Below are positions 1 to 11,971 of a stretch of DNA of 64,000 bases, piece by piece. The notes beneath the pieces were generated by a model. The model saw nothing but the letters and a program-made list of their open reading frames with translations. It was not told where the DNA came from and did not search any database. How positions within the stretch are numbered: the first letter of the stretch is position 1; each line of letters starts with the position of its first letter. Made by a program: the position numbers and the translations under genes. This stretch comes from Hemibagrus wyckioides (lineage: Eukaryota; Chordata; Actinopteri; Siluriformes; Bagridae), in assembly GCF_019097595.1 (NCBI RefSeq), contig NC_080735.1, positions 13,685,917-13,749,916 of the forward strand. The letters run 5' to 3'.

Positions 1-411
1 TATTCTGACACCTTTCTATCAGAACCATCATTAACTTCTTCAGCAATTTGAGCAACAGTAGCTCGTCTGTTGGATCGGATCACACGGGTCAGCCTTCACT
101 CCCCACGTGCATCAATGAGCCTTGACCGCCCATGACCCTGTCACCAGTTCACCACTGTTCCTTCCTTGGACCACTTTTGATAGATACTGACCACTGCAGA
201 CCGGGAACACCTCCACAAGAGCTGCAGTTTTGGAGATGCTCTGATCCAGTGGTCTAGCCATCACAATTTGGCCCTTCGTCAAACTCGCTCAAATCCTTAC
301 TCTGTTCCATTTTTCCTGCTTCTAACACATCAACTTTGAGGAAAAAATGTTCACTTGCTGCCTAATATATCCCACCCAGGTGGGATGCCATGATGGTGCC
401 ATGATGAGGAG
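1..411 (-). mobile_element. Tc1-like transposon remnant (family A), cut by window edge
   Basis: Read on the minus strand this is the N-terminal part of a Tc1/mariner-type transposase gene with many disruptions. Other copies of the same family in the window translate to a helix-turn-helix stretch ([20 protein letters not shown]). It breaks at about 411, where LINE sequence begins, so a LINE end appears to have inserted into or next to it. No intact transposase can be read. Confidence 0.8.
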
Positions 412-1117
412 ATTTCGTCTCAGCAGAGCACGCAAAATCATAAAGGACTTCTCTCATCCTGCCCATAGGCTCTTTGCCCTCCTGCCTTCTGGGAGGCGCT
501 ACAGGAGCCTCCTGACCAAGACAAGCAGGTTTAGGAACAGCTTTTTCCCCACAGCTGTTTCTTTGCCTCCACTCGATCACACACACATTGACTGAACACA
601 TTATTATCAGTGTATATAACCTTTTCTGTATATAACCCTTTCTGTGTACAGTTTACATATGCAAATTATTTATCATGTTATACAATATCTTCCTCACTGC
701 ATACATCTAAATCATTGCACTCATTGTACATAACTCCTTCTCTGAATACTGTTTACATATTTAATTATTTTCATGGTATACAATACCTTCTTTATTGCAC
801 CACCTATAATCAATTGCTCATTTGCGCTCAATGTATTTACCTCCCTCTGTATACTGTATATATACTGTTTATATATGCAAATTATTTATAGATTTTTATA
901 TATTGTTTATTTATGCAAATTATTTATTATTTATATACTGATTATATATGCTAATTATTTGCAAAGCGAAAATGCACTTCTGGTTAGATGCTAACTGTAT
1001 TTCGTTGCCTTGTACCCACATGTGCAGTGACAATAAAGTTGAATCTAATCTAATCTAATCTAATCTAATCTAATCTAATCTAATCTAATCTAATCTAATC
1101 TAATCTAATCTAATCTA
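412..1117 (+). mobile_element. 3' end of a non-LTR retrotransposon (L2/CR1-like LINE)
   Basis: The plus strand encodes the C-terminal tail of a LINE reverse transcriptase ORF (ARKIIKDFSHPAHRLFALLP followed by SGRRYRS and NSFFPTAV) at about 424-590. An AT-rich 3' UTR follows, ending in an AATAAAG-type tail at about 1030-1037 and a pentanucleotide tract. Short tandem repeats at the 3' end instead of poly(A) are typical of L2/CR1-group LINEs. It is 5' truncated, as most LINE copies are. The clade is inferred from these features, not from alignment. Confidence 0.7.
1038..1117 (+). repeat. (TCTAA)n pentanucleotide tract
   Basis: About 16 near-perfect copies of a 5-bp unit form the 3' tail of the LINE fragment immediately upstream. 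Confidence 0.95.
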
Positions 1118-3047
1118 ATAATCAGATACTGATATCAATAAACTGATGCACTTCTCTTTTGTGACACTCCTGATTTGTACCACAGCTCCTTTTAGTTGTT
1201 GTTTCTTCTGAGGAATTTCTTCCTCTTCAGTAGGAGAAAATATATACTCAATTGGTTTAAGGTCTGGTAATTGACTTAGAGCTTGCTTGTTTTGCATCAT
1301 ATTACTGTGCACTTTCCATTACTTTAGTAGAGGCTAATCATGGTTCTAGAGCATTTGTGGCTCATCTGACCTCCTTACTGCTGAGAAGTGGTTTGTATCT
1401 TGTAGTATAGCCTCTATATTTCTCATGTCTCAAAGACTCCTTCCAATGGTGGCTGTGATACCTTCAGAGTGAACTGTACTGTCGGTGTTCACGTGCATGT
1501 GTACATCTTGAATTAACCAAAAGATGGCAGCAGAGAACTATATGAACGCAGATTCACTGATTAGCACCAAAAACTTTTCTGCCAAAACTGAGCTTTAAAC
1601 TTTTTTTTTTTATTCAACCATTTTGTTTTGGTATTGGTTCTGTTGGAGTCTCCAAAACCCAATACACTTCTATAGTTCTTCGGTTAACCAGTCATAATTT
1701 TCACAGCAAACTTATAGATTAGAATAACACATTGTAAGGAGTTTGGACATATGTATGTTGGGTTCTAATGTAGGAAGATGAATGATGTTTGTGAACAAGA
1801 CTAAGACCTACTGACTTGATCGAAAGTAAGAAAAATAATATATAACTTGTAAACAGCAAGTACATAGAACAATAAGGTGAACATTAAAACATTCTTGTGA
1901 AGAAGGACAGGTTTTACAATGCACTGTAGCCAGCTCTTTCTTCCCCTCCCTTTCTCCATTTGGTTGTCATTAGGGTGTGGTCAAATGATGTGACCGAGAT
2001 AGAGAGATGAACACTTTCACTGTCAGGGACTTTCCCACAAACATCTCGGCAATCAAAAATCACATCACCCCACATTTGCACTGTGAATTACACTAGATGA
2101 AATTCAAGTTATGGACTTTGATACTTACAGCACTTTACAACTAGATATGGACTTTAAAACTTTCTTTTGTTTACCATCGTTTTGGTTCCTGTTCTGATTC
2201 TCAACCATTCTCAACCATTTTGTTGGTGCCAAAGACAATCTGATTGCCTTACAAAATGGCTACCACAACACCAAAGCCGCCAAAAAGTCGTTACAAGCAA
2301 GTTTCCCAACCTGTTTCTGAAAGGTCACATGATATACCAGAGCTGGCTTGTGTCCCAGACTATTCATTACTGTCATTATGCAACCACACCACAAGACAGA
2401 AGCACTAAGAGTAAATCTAAGTAGTAAAATATTTGCTGATTAAGCTGCTTTGGAGTTCATCTTTAAGCCAGAATGCTGCTTCTAAAAAGTAACTTGAAAT
2501 ACCAGACACAACCAGCGTCATTCCTATCCGGGATCAGTTAAAGTAACTGATATACCAATGACCCAGACTAGCAGGAGACCAAGCTTCAAAACACCATATT
2601 ATTATTTTACAAGAAGAGCAGAAATGTTAATACTGTCATTAGTAATAAATGATTCATTATTTATGTATTAATTTGTGTATTTAATATGTATAGCACATTT
2701 CTGTCTATATGCTATTGCTAGTTGGATTGTTTCTTGCAGAATAAAAATGACAAAGTGTAGTTCATTTTTCATGTATTTCTCATGTTTTTGTTTTTTTTTA
2801 CAGTGGCCAGTTTGACAGATACTATTACATATACACAGATATTTGGCAGATACTATTACATTACAATAATAATATTATGACAATAACAGTACAACAATAA
2901 TTTTAATAATACCACTAATAGTTTCACAACAAAAATATTACTGTACAAATACAATAATATTGCATACAGAAATGCAAATGGTTAAATAGCAACAGTTTAA
3001 CACCTAAAGTGAAAAGACGTAGATTGTCAATAATATCTCTTGCAATG
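1118..3047. other. AT-rich stretch with no recognised gene
   Basis: I see only short AT-rich sequence and small ORFs with no recognisable family. It lies downstream of tap2 copy 1 and may hold its 3' UTR, but I could not place a convincing polyadenylation signal on the minus strand. Confidence 0.5.
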
Positions 3048-3289
3048 TACACTAACCAGGCATAACATTATGACCACCTGCCTAATATTGTGCTGGTCCC
3101 CCAATACAGTTCTGACGCATTGAGGCATGGACTCCACTAGATCCCTGAAGGTGTGCTGTGGTATCTGGCACCAAGATGTTAGCAGCAGATCCTTTAAGTC
3201 CTGTAAGTTGCAAGGCGGGGCCTCTATGGGCCCTTAAAGGATACTGCTTCTAATGTTTTGTGCACATAATGTTATTCTTGATCAGTGTA
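3048..3289. mobile_element. Internally deleted Tc1-like (family A) remnant
   Basis: It starts with a TACACT-type end followed by CAGGCATAACATTATGACC and finishes with the inverted form (CATAATGTTAT ... GATCAGTGTA). Only about 240 bp remain, so nearly all of the transposase region is gone. Confidence 0.8.
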
Positions 3290-3371
3290 TACTTATAGTT
3301 GTATTCCAGACTGATGATGTGTCAAGTTTCTATGTTTCAATACACTTCTTTGCAGGTCTTTTTCTTTCACA

Positions 3372-6300
3372 TTAACTGGAATTATTGTTGTTACTGTTAT
3401 TTTCAGTAAAGAGTTTCTCTTTCAGTTTGTAGTAATGGCCCTTCTTCTCCATGAGTTCCTGGTGGCTGCCTTGCTCCAAAATCATCCCCTGGTCAATCAC
3501 AATAATCTGGTCCGCCTTCTCAATGGTCTTCAGTCTGTGTGCAATCACCAGTAAGGTCTGGTTGGGGCAGTTGGCCAGGGCTTGTTGGATCTGAGTGGGC
3601 ATTTAAAGCTTGTTGTTAGAGTGATTCTAGATCCATTCTGTATTTATGTGTGTATGTGTGTGCATGTGTACCATTTGTTCACTCTTAGCATCCAGAAAGC
3701 TTGTGATCTCATCCAGTAATATAACCTGCGGCTGTCTGATTAGAGCTCGGGCAATCGCAATGCGCTGCTTCTGACTGCTACCAAGAAGACTTCCTCGTTC
3801 TCCAACATCTGAGAAACAAGGTGACATACAGCAACTGAGTTCATGTGATCGTGACTACAATTAAACATGACATGTCATAATCGTGAAGTTATAAGCTTAT
3901 TTTAAGACATCCTGACATCAGTAAAGACAAAGATGATCGTACATATACAAGTTATGTAACACATCTGCTATCTGGTGTACTGTTTATACAAACTGTAAAT
4001 TCAAAGTCTGTTCAAGTGAATCATACCTGTGTCATAACCTTTCTGTAACTGACAGATGAATTCATGTGCATTGGCTTTGCGTGCTGCCTCCTCGATCCTC
4101 TCGAGTGAACAATCTGGCAATCCGTAAGTGATATTGTCCCGTATGGTACCGGAGAACAGAACAGGCTCCTGACCCACTGCAACAATCTGCATAAGATGAT
4201 AATTATCAATGCTATCTCTGTGACCTATGCAAACTTTGGATCTTATAATAGATGTCTGGCATTACCTTGCTGTGCAGGTATTTGTGCTGGTAGTTCTGCA
4301 GAGGCTGTCCATCTAGCAGGATCTGTCCATGCTGTGGCTGGTAAAACCTCTGCAGCAGACTAACAGTGGTGCTTTTCCCACCACCGGAATTCCCCACCAG
4401 GGCAATCATTTTACCGGGCTTCAGCTCCAAATTGAAGTCCTGAATGAAGTACATGTATAAGGTAATTCATTAAATCTATATTTTCCCAGATCCCAGTGTG
4501 TTGCTTCAACTTCAATTTAAAGAAAACTAACAAGAAGGCCAGGTTAGCTTTAAACAAGTTTTTTCCATTTAATTAATATGTACTTGTATATGTTCTAAGA
4601 GTTGTGAACTTAAATTATAAATTAAATTATATAAAAAAATATTAAGAATAAGAATTAAATTATTAATTATAGCTGTCATGTTGTAATAAGCACCTTCAGC
4701 ACAATTTGGTCTGGACGTGTTGGATATGTGAAAGTGACGTTCTGGAAGCTGATGTGTCCCTTCAGTTCCTCTGCCTCCAGGGTCCCATCTGTGCTCACTT
4801 CAGGTTTGCGGTCCAGGTACTCAAAGACCTTCCCGGAGGCACTCACAGAGTTCAGCATATCTCCAAATATGTAAATCAAAGTCTGAAATATATAACACAT
4901 TATTATATTTTGTTGAGCACTTTATCTACAGGTCAGACTTTCTTTAAGCCTTTCTATTTCAAATGTGGACATACCCTAATGTTTTGGGCAAGACTTGTCT
5001 GGTAGAGGATGAACGAGACCAGATTTCCCATGGTCATCTGTCCATATGTCACAAACAGCCGACCATAGTATAACATAGCCAACTTTGCTCCCAGTTCTGT
5101 AAGCTGTGAATAATATACACAAACACACATGAACTACAATTTGTAGTCTACAAACCCCCTGAAAATTAGCTTTGAAGAAGGAAAAAAATAAGAAAGCCTC
5201 ATTTCATACTCACCCTCCTCACCAGCAGGTAGACTATTCTCACTGTGTGCCTCCGAGACTTTATATTATACGTGTCCATCAGCCGCTCATCATAGCGACT
5301 CTTCTCACTCTGCTCTGCGTTAAAGCTCTTTATGGTCCTGATGCCTGACACAGCCTCTCCTGCAGCATCATTTGCTCTTGCTATGGAGTCCTGCACCTCC
5401 TTTGAGAGTTTCTAAAGAAGGAATAAAAGATTTTTATTCATTCATCTTCAGTAAGTGCCTTCCCCTGTTCAGGGTCACAGTGCATGTACAATTTATTATA
5501 GGAACAGCAGAGAATACACCAGTCCATCCAAGGGCACTGTGTAGACATATACACACCTAAGTGCAATTTACCGTACCCACTTGCATGTATTAGGGGCTGG
5601 GAAGAAACCGTAGAACCAGATAACACAAAGAATCATCAAAACTCAACACAGACTGAGCTCAGAAGCAAATTAGGGAGCAGTGAGATGGAGACACCTCTGC
5701 TTTGGGTCTGTTTGTGTGTTGGACTAGTATAATTCACATTATACAAACATAGTATAATTCACAAGCATGGACCAGACCATTTAATCTTGTAAGGTAATGG
5801 ATCCATACATGGAGAAAGGTTATATCTTAAACTATTTCTATATAAAGTTATATCTTTAGACTATTTGGTCAGCACCTGGTAGTGTGTGTCGTAGATGTTC
5901 TGTAGTAGTCCAGTTAAAGGCGTCTCCATCAGAGTCAGTACAGTGAGCTTCCAGGAGAGACTAAACATCAGGTACAACATCCCCACGGTCTTAATCAGAG
6001 TTCGCAGAAGGACGTTCACATTAAGGGCTACAGCTCGGGCCATGAGAGTAGTGTCTGTGGACAGTCTGCTTGTGATGTCACCTGGTGAGTAAATGTAGGG
6101 TACCAACTGTTATATTCTAATTATGGCCATTTCACTTAAGTGAAGAACAAAATAATTGTGGGTTAGCATGCTAAACCATGATGGCAATTCATAAAAGCTT
6201 ACCTGGCTTTGTAGTCTCAAAGAAGCCAATTTCCTGCTTAAGTAGGCAGCTGAAGAGCTGATGCTTCACTCTACAAATAAATCTGCCGATTGCACACATG

Positions 6301-7200
6301 AACAGGCCTCCTCGACAACCTGCGCTGAAAGAACTGAGGATGGAGAGAAAACATTTAAGTCTATTAATAGCATAATTTTCATCCAAGTAACATACTAGTC
6401 TTTCACTGAAATAAAGCACTGGTTAGGATACAGTTAGGAAAAGTGGCTGTGGTGATGAATATTAATTCTAGCGCTAGTGTTGAAGAATCCACAACATCAT
6501 GTCATTTACTGACCTTCCAAAGGAGAAAAACGTCATTAATAGTATTGCTGAAAGAAATTCATCCCAGCTGTACTTAGTCTGCAGAATATCGATCAACTTT
6601 CCTGTGTAGAGTGGAATAAACATCTCACCTGAAACCACAAGAACATCTCACCTGAGCATGGATGGACACTTCATTCAAACAATTTTAATTCGAACATGAT
6701 TATTACTTACAAAGGACAGCTAAGGCTAGAAACAGAGATGCCCCGGTCAGAAACAGGTAGTCAGGTTTGTACAACCTGATCACTCTCATGAAGAGCACTC
6801 GAGCTTTCTGCTTCTTCTCTTTGCTGTTGTTTTCCTCGTTAGACTCTGGTATGAGTGTCTCCCAAAACAGACATCCCAAAGCAGCAGCCACACTGCCAAC
6901 CAGCCACATAGCAAACTTCTCCATCGGCCAGTTCCCAAACAGAGTTAAGCGACCTGTTTCATACACAGGAGTGATAAAACAGTGGGCCATCACCCATCGC
7001 TTTATCAGCCGTCCTCTCACATCCCTCCAGCAGAACAGTGAGAAGAGCAACGAGCATCGCAGCACAGCCTCAGTCCACTGCCTCACCAGGTCAACTCCAC
7101 CGTCCACTTTACCTCTCAGGTGTGTGCCTACCAGGTCCAGCACATAGACGATGGCCAAATCCGTGAACACAGCAAGAACAACCACTAAAAGTTTCGACAT
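3372..7200 (-). CDS. tap2: TAP2, copy 1: antigen peptide transporter subunit 2 (ABCB3-type)
   Basis: Half-transporter that pairs with TAP1 in the ER membrane and pumps cytosolic peptides to MHC class I. Eleven exons: 7200-6711, 6628-6514, 6333-6203, 6081-5876, 5411-5214, 5103-4975, 4882-4694, 4439-4266, 4186-4027, 3808-3672, 3590-3372. All phases join, giving 715 residues against 686 in human TAP2. Exon 1 is the N-terminal membrane domain with several hydrophobic helices. Exons 2-6 are the core transmembrane domain, with the TAP2-like stretch [20 protein letters not shown]. Exons 7-11 are the nucleotide-binding domain: Walker [11 protein letters not shown]-loop [10 protein letters not shown], signature LGSSQ, Walker [11 protein letters not shown]-loop IAHRL. 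The signature lacks the last glycine of LSGGQ; TAP2 signatures are degenerate in other vertebrates too. The exon 4 donor (GTGCTG) is weak. An inverted second copy lies at 32748-36426. IRF and kappaB-like motifs lie about 200 bp upstream. Confidence 0.95.
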
Positions 7201-7393
7201 ATTGTAGCCTGTATATGAGCCGCGTTAGTGTCAATATTACACAGCGGCTTTTTTTTAATGTCGCATCAGATACTGATCGCTCGTGTTTATTAAATTTAAT
7301 CGATTTATCTAGCCTGTATTTCCGCAGATAATTCAGTCTAAATAAAGGTTTTCCCCTAATCCTTCCCTGCACTGAAGTATGACCGAAGCTTTG

Positions 7394-7427
7394 CTTTCAA
7401 TTTCAATTTCTTTACAGGGGGTTTTCC
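7394..7427 (-). promoter_or_regulatory. ISRE/IRF motif and kappaB-like site upstream of tap2 copy 1
   Basis: On the minus strand 7410-7394 reads GAAATTGAAATTGAAAG, a GAAANNGAAA-type interferon-response element about 195 bp from the tap2 start codon. Next to it, 7418-7427 reads GGGGTTTTCC on the plus strand and fits GGGRNNYYCC. The motifs are seen; function is inferred from the known interferon and NF-kappaB control of TAP genes. Confidence 0.6.
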
Positions 7428-7852
7428 AGATGACCATAAAGTCAGACAGAAGCACGGCAGGATAAATAATAAAAACGTGCACATTTTAATCAAATATAGG
7501 TCACGTGGAATTTACGGTCACGCGCATCCCGTTGTATATGTGAATAATGAGGTGTCCTCAACTATCCCCAGCTTTAACAAGTAAGAAATAAATGCTAGAA
7601 AAATAATAACAGGTTTTCGCCATGGGGAGGCGATAAAACTTGGGTTTCTATTTGCAGCTATGAGAGAAGTCCAAGCCAAACCTGTTCATTTGAGATCTTC
7701 CTAGCAACTGATGAGTCGACTTAAAGGAACAAATGCACACTTTCATGCATTTCATGCACACTTTGACTCCAAGCAGTTATATTTCATCTAGTCAGAGACA
7801 GCACTGTTTGCACAGAAATCTTTTTGCATAAAACTTTCTTCATGTGGAGATC

Positions 7853-7925
7853 CACTGATGAGGAGATAATCCGTGTTATTCACTACACCGCTCTGGGGCT
7901 CATAATGTTATGCCTGATCAGTGTA
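7853..7925. mobile_element. Terminal fragment of a Tc1-like (family A) element
   Basis: Only the end remains: GATGAGGAGATAAT through CATAATGTTATGCCTGATCA and GTGTA. Confidence 0.75.
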
Positions 7926-8837
7926 TGTTAATACAGTATATGCCATGCTATTTGTTGACTGACTTTCTATTATTTTACCTGAAAGAAATTCCTGCTTTTG
8001 CACATTTAATGTTTGCATTTTCAGAAAAAAAAACAGTACTACCTTTTGTAGAAAGGTGCTTGTAGTATATCTTTTTACTGATAAAATATATCAGTGTTTC
8101 CACATAACCTTAAAATTCTTTCCTTAAATTTTTTTCATCTATAGTAAGTGGTAGTGTTTTTGTGTGAACCAGGGCATCTCACAGGAACACTGAGTGGGAG
8201 TGTAACATCCTGAAGGCAACACAAGTACATTATAGCGCATTATGTGCACACACACATTCACACACACCTTAACTAATATCCAGGTCAATCCACTTTTTCT
8301 GGAGGACACCAGAGAACCTGGAGGAAATCCATGTGGACACAAACTTGTGAAACTCAAGCTTCACACAGACTTAGTAACTTAAGTTAAAACCCAGATGTGC
8401 GCCTCACATTTTATTCTGTATTCTTTACACTTGGACGATCAAAAAAATAAATAAATCAGTACCTGAGATATTTGTGGAACTGCATTTATTTGTGACAATT
8501 TAAAAGTAATGGATATAATGTCAATATAAAAAACACTGCCAGTGTGTTAGGCCAATGGTACCAAATAGCTGAATTTTTTTGATATTTTAGTGATGGGTTT
8601 CAGTCCAGCAGTGAAGCTAAAATAGTAGTGTGGTGTGCTGACACAAATGGACTGTGTTTAACAGCATTACCGGGGTCTTTCAGCTAATAATCTCCAGTTA
8701 ACAACACTCCTCTGGAAATAAAAATGACTAAATGTAAAAATGGCCCAAGAATGATTAGTAAATAATTGTGTATGGAAAGATTGTTATAAGGTTCACTGCT
8801 GTGCATAATAAAGAGTTAAATGCAGCAACACTCTTTT
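7926..8837. other. Intergenic and psmb9 3' UTR region
   Basis: Between tap2 copy 1 and psmb9. A minus-strand AATAAA (plus TTTATT at 8485-8490) about 350 bp past the psmb9 stop may be its polyadenylation signal. Nothing else is recognised. Confidence 0.45.
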
Positions 8838-11310
8838 TCATTCATCAAAAAATTTAGGTAGTTCATTTCCCAGAATGCACTTCTCCTCTGTCCCCTTTTC
8901 ATCAATGGTAACAAGGTAAGCCACGCCTCCACTAGAACCATCTCTGCCCATAGCAAGTGTCAGTGCTAGAAAGAGAGAACAGAAGTGACACACTATTAAG
9001 ACATGGCATTTTCTCTGTTCTGTAATGATGCATTAGTTAAAAAATTGCAAAGTACCATTTACAACAAACTTCTGGCATTCTTGTCGTGTCATGCCTTTTC
9101 GGTATTCTGCATCAACAAACCCATAGATGTATGAACTACCAGAGCCGCCAATAGCGAACGGCTGCTGAGACAGCAGACCATCCAACGTTACATACACCTA
9201 TAAAGATTTCAAAACACAGCAATATTTTAGGACATGGTGTATCTGTTAAGCATGGATTTAAAATGTACAATTTCAATACAGCTGCACCACTTAAATTAGT
9301 TGTTGACCACTCACCTGACCCCCACCTCTCCTGTCCCAACCTGCTACAATCAGATGTGCAGATAGATCCTCTTTATACTTGTAGGAAATGTTCTTCACTA
9401 ACGTTGCAGCTGACCGGACCAGGGGGTCGTGTTCAATCTCAATACTGTCACAAAAATACACATACAGTATGGCACACATACACTTAATAATGTTCTGCCA
9501 AGGTAAAACTTGTATCATTTGTGATTCATAGAGTATGCATTTCCCAGTTCAATTAAATGACCAGGCATCTTGCAAAAAAATAAAAAAAATAAAAAATCAC
9601 TGCAGCATCATATATCAAAATTTACAATGGTATGGTAGAGGTGTGTTAACCTGTATTTCTTGTAGATGGTGTAGAAATATTAGTAGCTACACAGATGAGT
9701 AATAATTTTAGTGTGAACTTGTGTAACACCTTATTGACCTGATAGATACTTTCAGCTTAAAGGGTATAAGAAAATCCTAAAAAGCTGGTTCTTCTAACTT
9801 TAATCTAGTAAACTGAGTTTGTCTAGTTGACCATTTTGTCAAGTTTGTCTATTGACTGTAAGAGATACCTTACAGAGGTATTGTAAAGGTGATCAGTACC
9901 TGTGCACATCCAGTTGGTAGTTGACTATTTCAGCGATGGTCTGAGCATCGGCAGCTGACCCGGACAGAGCACAGTAGATCTTGTCATGTAGTTTAGAGAG
10001 TTTGTTCATGACTCGATTCACCACTGTTTGCCTGTATAAAAAAAAAATCAAAAATAATATGAATAATAGTTGAATAGTTAATAGTTAACTAAATAATTAA
10101 TAGTTAGTGTCACATATACATTAAAACACAGTGAAACTCTTTCTTCGCATATCCCAGCTTTGGAGGTTGGTGTCAGAGCACAGGGTCAGCCCCTGGAGCA
10201 GGAGGGGTTGAGGGTTTCCTTGTTCAGGGGCCAAGAGGCAGTGGCTTGGCAGTTGGGAGGCCTGAACCCCAATCTTCTGAACAGTGACCCAGCACCTTAA
10301 TTACTGAGCTACCACCTTCCAACTAATACAAATAGGTCTTATTTCAAGGGAGATCAATTTGTGTTGAAAATACTGATATATAAAATACTTTTGTACGCCG
10401 ATCAGGCATAACATTATGAGCAGGGAGAGGTGAAGTGAATAACACTGATGATCTCCTCATCATGGCACCTGTCAGTGGGTGGGATATATTAGGCAGCAGG
10501 TGAACATTTTGTCCTTAAAGTTGATGTGTTAGAAGCAGGAAAAATGGACAAGCGTAAGGATTTGAGCGAGTTTGATGACGGGCCAAATTGTGATGGCTAG
10601 ACCACTGGATCAGAGCATCTCCAAAACTGCAGCTCTTGTGAAGGTGTTCCCGGTCTGCAGTGGTCAGTGTCTATCAAAAGTATCCTTTAAGGCCTGTAAA
10701 GGATCTGCTGCTAACATCAGATACCACAGCACACCTTCAGGGATCTAATGAAGTCCATGCCTCGACAGGTCAGGGCTGTTTTGGCAGCAAAAGGGGGACC
10801 AACACAATATTAAGCAGGAAGTCATAATGTTATGCCTGATGCCTGTACAATATAAAGAACTTGTTATATTCTTGCAGAGGTATGAACATCATTAAAGTTT
10901 AAGTTGCCTGTTATGTCTGTCATAATGTCTTCTAAATCAACCGGGCTTTGTAAAATTCAAAGAAATAGCAGATGAATTTCTTACCCAGCAGACACGCGTG
11001 AGTCGGAGCCCAGCACAACTCCGCCTGCAAACGCAATCGCTATGATTGTAGTCTGGAAATAAAATGGCGTGGCAGATTTTAATAAAACATGAAAGTCCGA
11101 AATAAAGCTAGACATGAGATGAGAAACACATGTTTAAAAGCCAGGTCAGGTCTGACCAGGTCAGTTTTCTTTGTATAGCCTCTACATAGTACAAATTAAG
11201 ATGCATCAATTAACAGCTGATTAAAACGATTCAGCAGACTAAACTACACTTACCCCGGTTTTCACTTCTTCACTCGGCCAGCCTGGCTGCGATGTACATT
11301 CCTCCAACAT
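8838..11310 (-). CDS. psmb9: PSMB9 (LMP2, beta1i): immunoproteasome catalytic subunit
   Basis: Interferon-inducible beta1 subunit that replaces PSMB6 in the 20S core and shifts cleavage away from acidic residues. Six exons: 11310-11254, 11052-10985, 10031-9900, 9444-9315, 9197-9056, 8965-8838. They join in frame to 218 residues; human PSMB9 has 219. A 19-residue propeptide ends in KTG, so mature Thr1 is residue 20 at the start of exon 2 ([19 protein letters not shown]). Asp17 and Lys33 are present. Position 45 is Leu (IYCALSG), as in mammalian LMP2 and unlike Arg45 of PSMB6, which fits a hydrophobic S1 pocket. The GGSGS motif and the C-terminus [11 protein letters not shown] match the family. 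An internal Tc1 copy and a SINE lie in intron 2. The start ATG at 11310 gives the expected propeptide length. Confidence 0.95.
10140..10322 (-). mobile_element. tRNA-derived SINE copy in psmb9 intron 2
   Basis: On the minus strand it begins with a tRNA-like head (GGTGGTAGCTCAGTAATTAA) and a B-box-like GGGTTCAGGCC, followed by a body shared with 62409-62720. It is a repeat, not a functional tRNA. Confidence 0.65.
10394..10847 (+). mobile_element. Tc1-like (family A) deletion derivative in psmb9 intron 2
   Basis: The ends carry the inverted repeat GATCAGGCATAACATTATGA / TCATAATGTTATGCCTGAT. The plus strand keeps the transposase start region ([11 protein letters not shown], with stops after it). 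The centre is deleted and shows a short internal palindrome around 10680-10740. Confidence 0.85.
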
Positions 11311-11608
11311 TATGATGTTAAATCAGCTCGCTTACAACCAAATAACCGGAGTTTACCGAGAGTCTCTCACACACACACACACACGTACACACACACCGCG
11401 CTCGCGCCCCGACGCCAAGCAGAAATGAAAGCGCGTGAAATTCGATATGAGGCGAAGCCAAGAACCTACAACACTATCAAACACTCGAAGACAAGGGAAT
11501 TAAAGCTATGAAGAATTCTTCAGTCTTCGTTTTAAAACCTGTACGAGTACCAAGGCCTAGAATCTCCTCCAGGGACTTTTCGTTGTTTTCCCGTTTGTTC
11601 CGCGACGT

Positions 11609-11620
11609 GAAAACGAAAGT
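11609..11620 (+). promoter_or_regulatory. ISRE-like motif upstream of psmb9
   Basis: GAAAACGAAAGT (followed by AAC) is a strong GAAANNGAAA interferon-response match, about 300 bp upstream of the psmb9 start codon. No gene is evident between 11311 and 11934. Confidence 0.6.
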
Positions 11621-11929
11621 AACAGTGTCCGTGCGTGGAAACCTACCGAGGCTGCTCAGCTATAACCTGCACACACTTACACCACTGACATGGAATAAAT
11701 ATTCAATAAACCCATCAAATAAACCCTGTCTTACTGCATTATGAATACTTGAAGAAATGTGAAGAAAAAGTAGGTAAAAATAAATCCACTAAATACACAA
11801 GCTTATAATTACTTGCACGCGCCACAGCAATTTCCCAACAATTATGGGGACATCTACTGTCCCGATGCTGGGTGCAAATGGGGACACCTACTCTACTGGA
11901 TTTACACCTAGGGACAATTTAGCATCGCT

Positions 11930-11934
<5 letters not shown>

Positions 11935-11970
<36 letters not shown>
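11935..11970. repeat. (GATA)n microsatellite
   Basis: About nine perfect GATA/ATAG units. Confidence 0.95.

Positions 11971-11971
<1 letters not shown>

Larger units (their letters stand above)
3365..7735 (-). repeat. Inverted segmental duplication, arm 1 (tap2 copy 1)
   Basis: Homology with 32262-36433 in opposite orientation starts just past the tap2 stop codon and runs through the gene and its promoter. It continues to a stretch around 7620-7735 that matches the complement of 32262-32370, including the CGCCATGGGGAGGCGAT-type block. Outside these limits I see no homology between the arms other than dispersed repeats. The spacer between arms is about 24.5 kb. Confidence 0.85.

Noticed and set aside
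6767..7147. 126-codon ORF antisense to tap2 exon 1 (also at 32801-33181)
   Set aside because: Shadow of the coding strand. Its conservation in both copies follows from near-identical DNA of exon 1.
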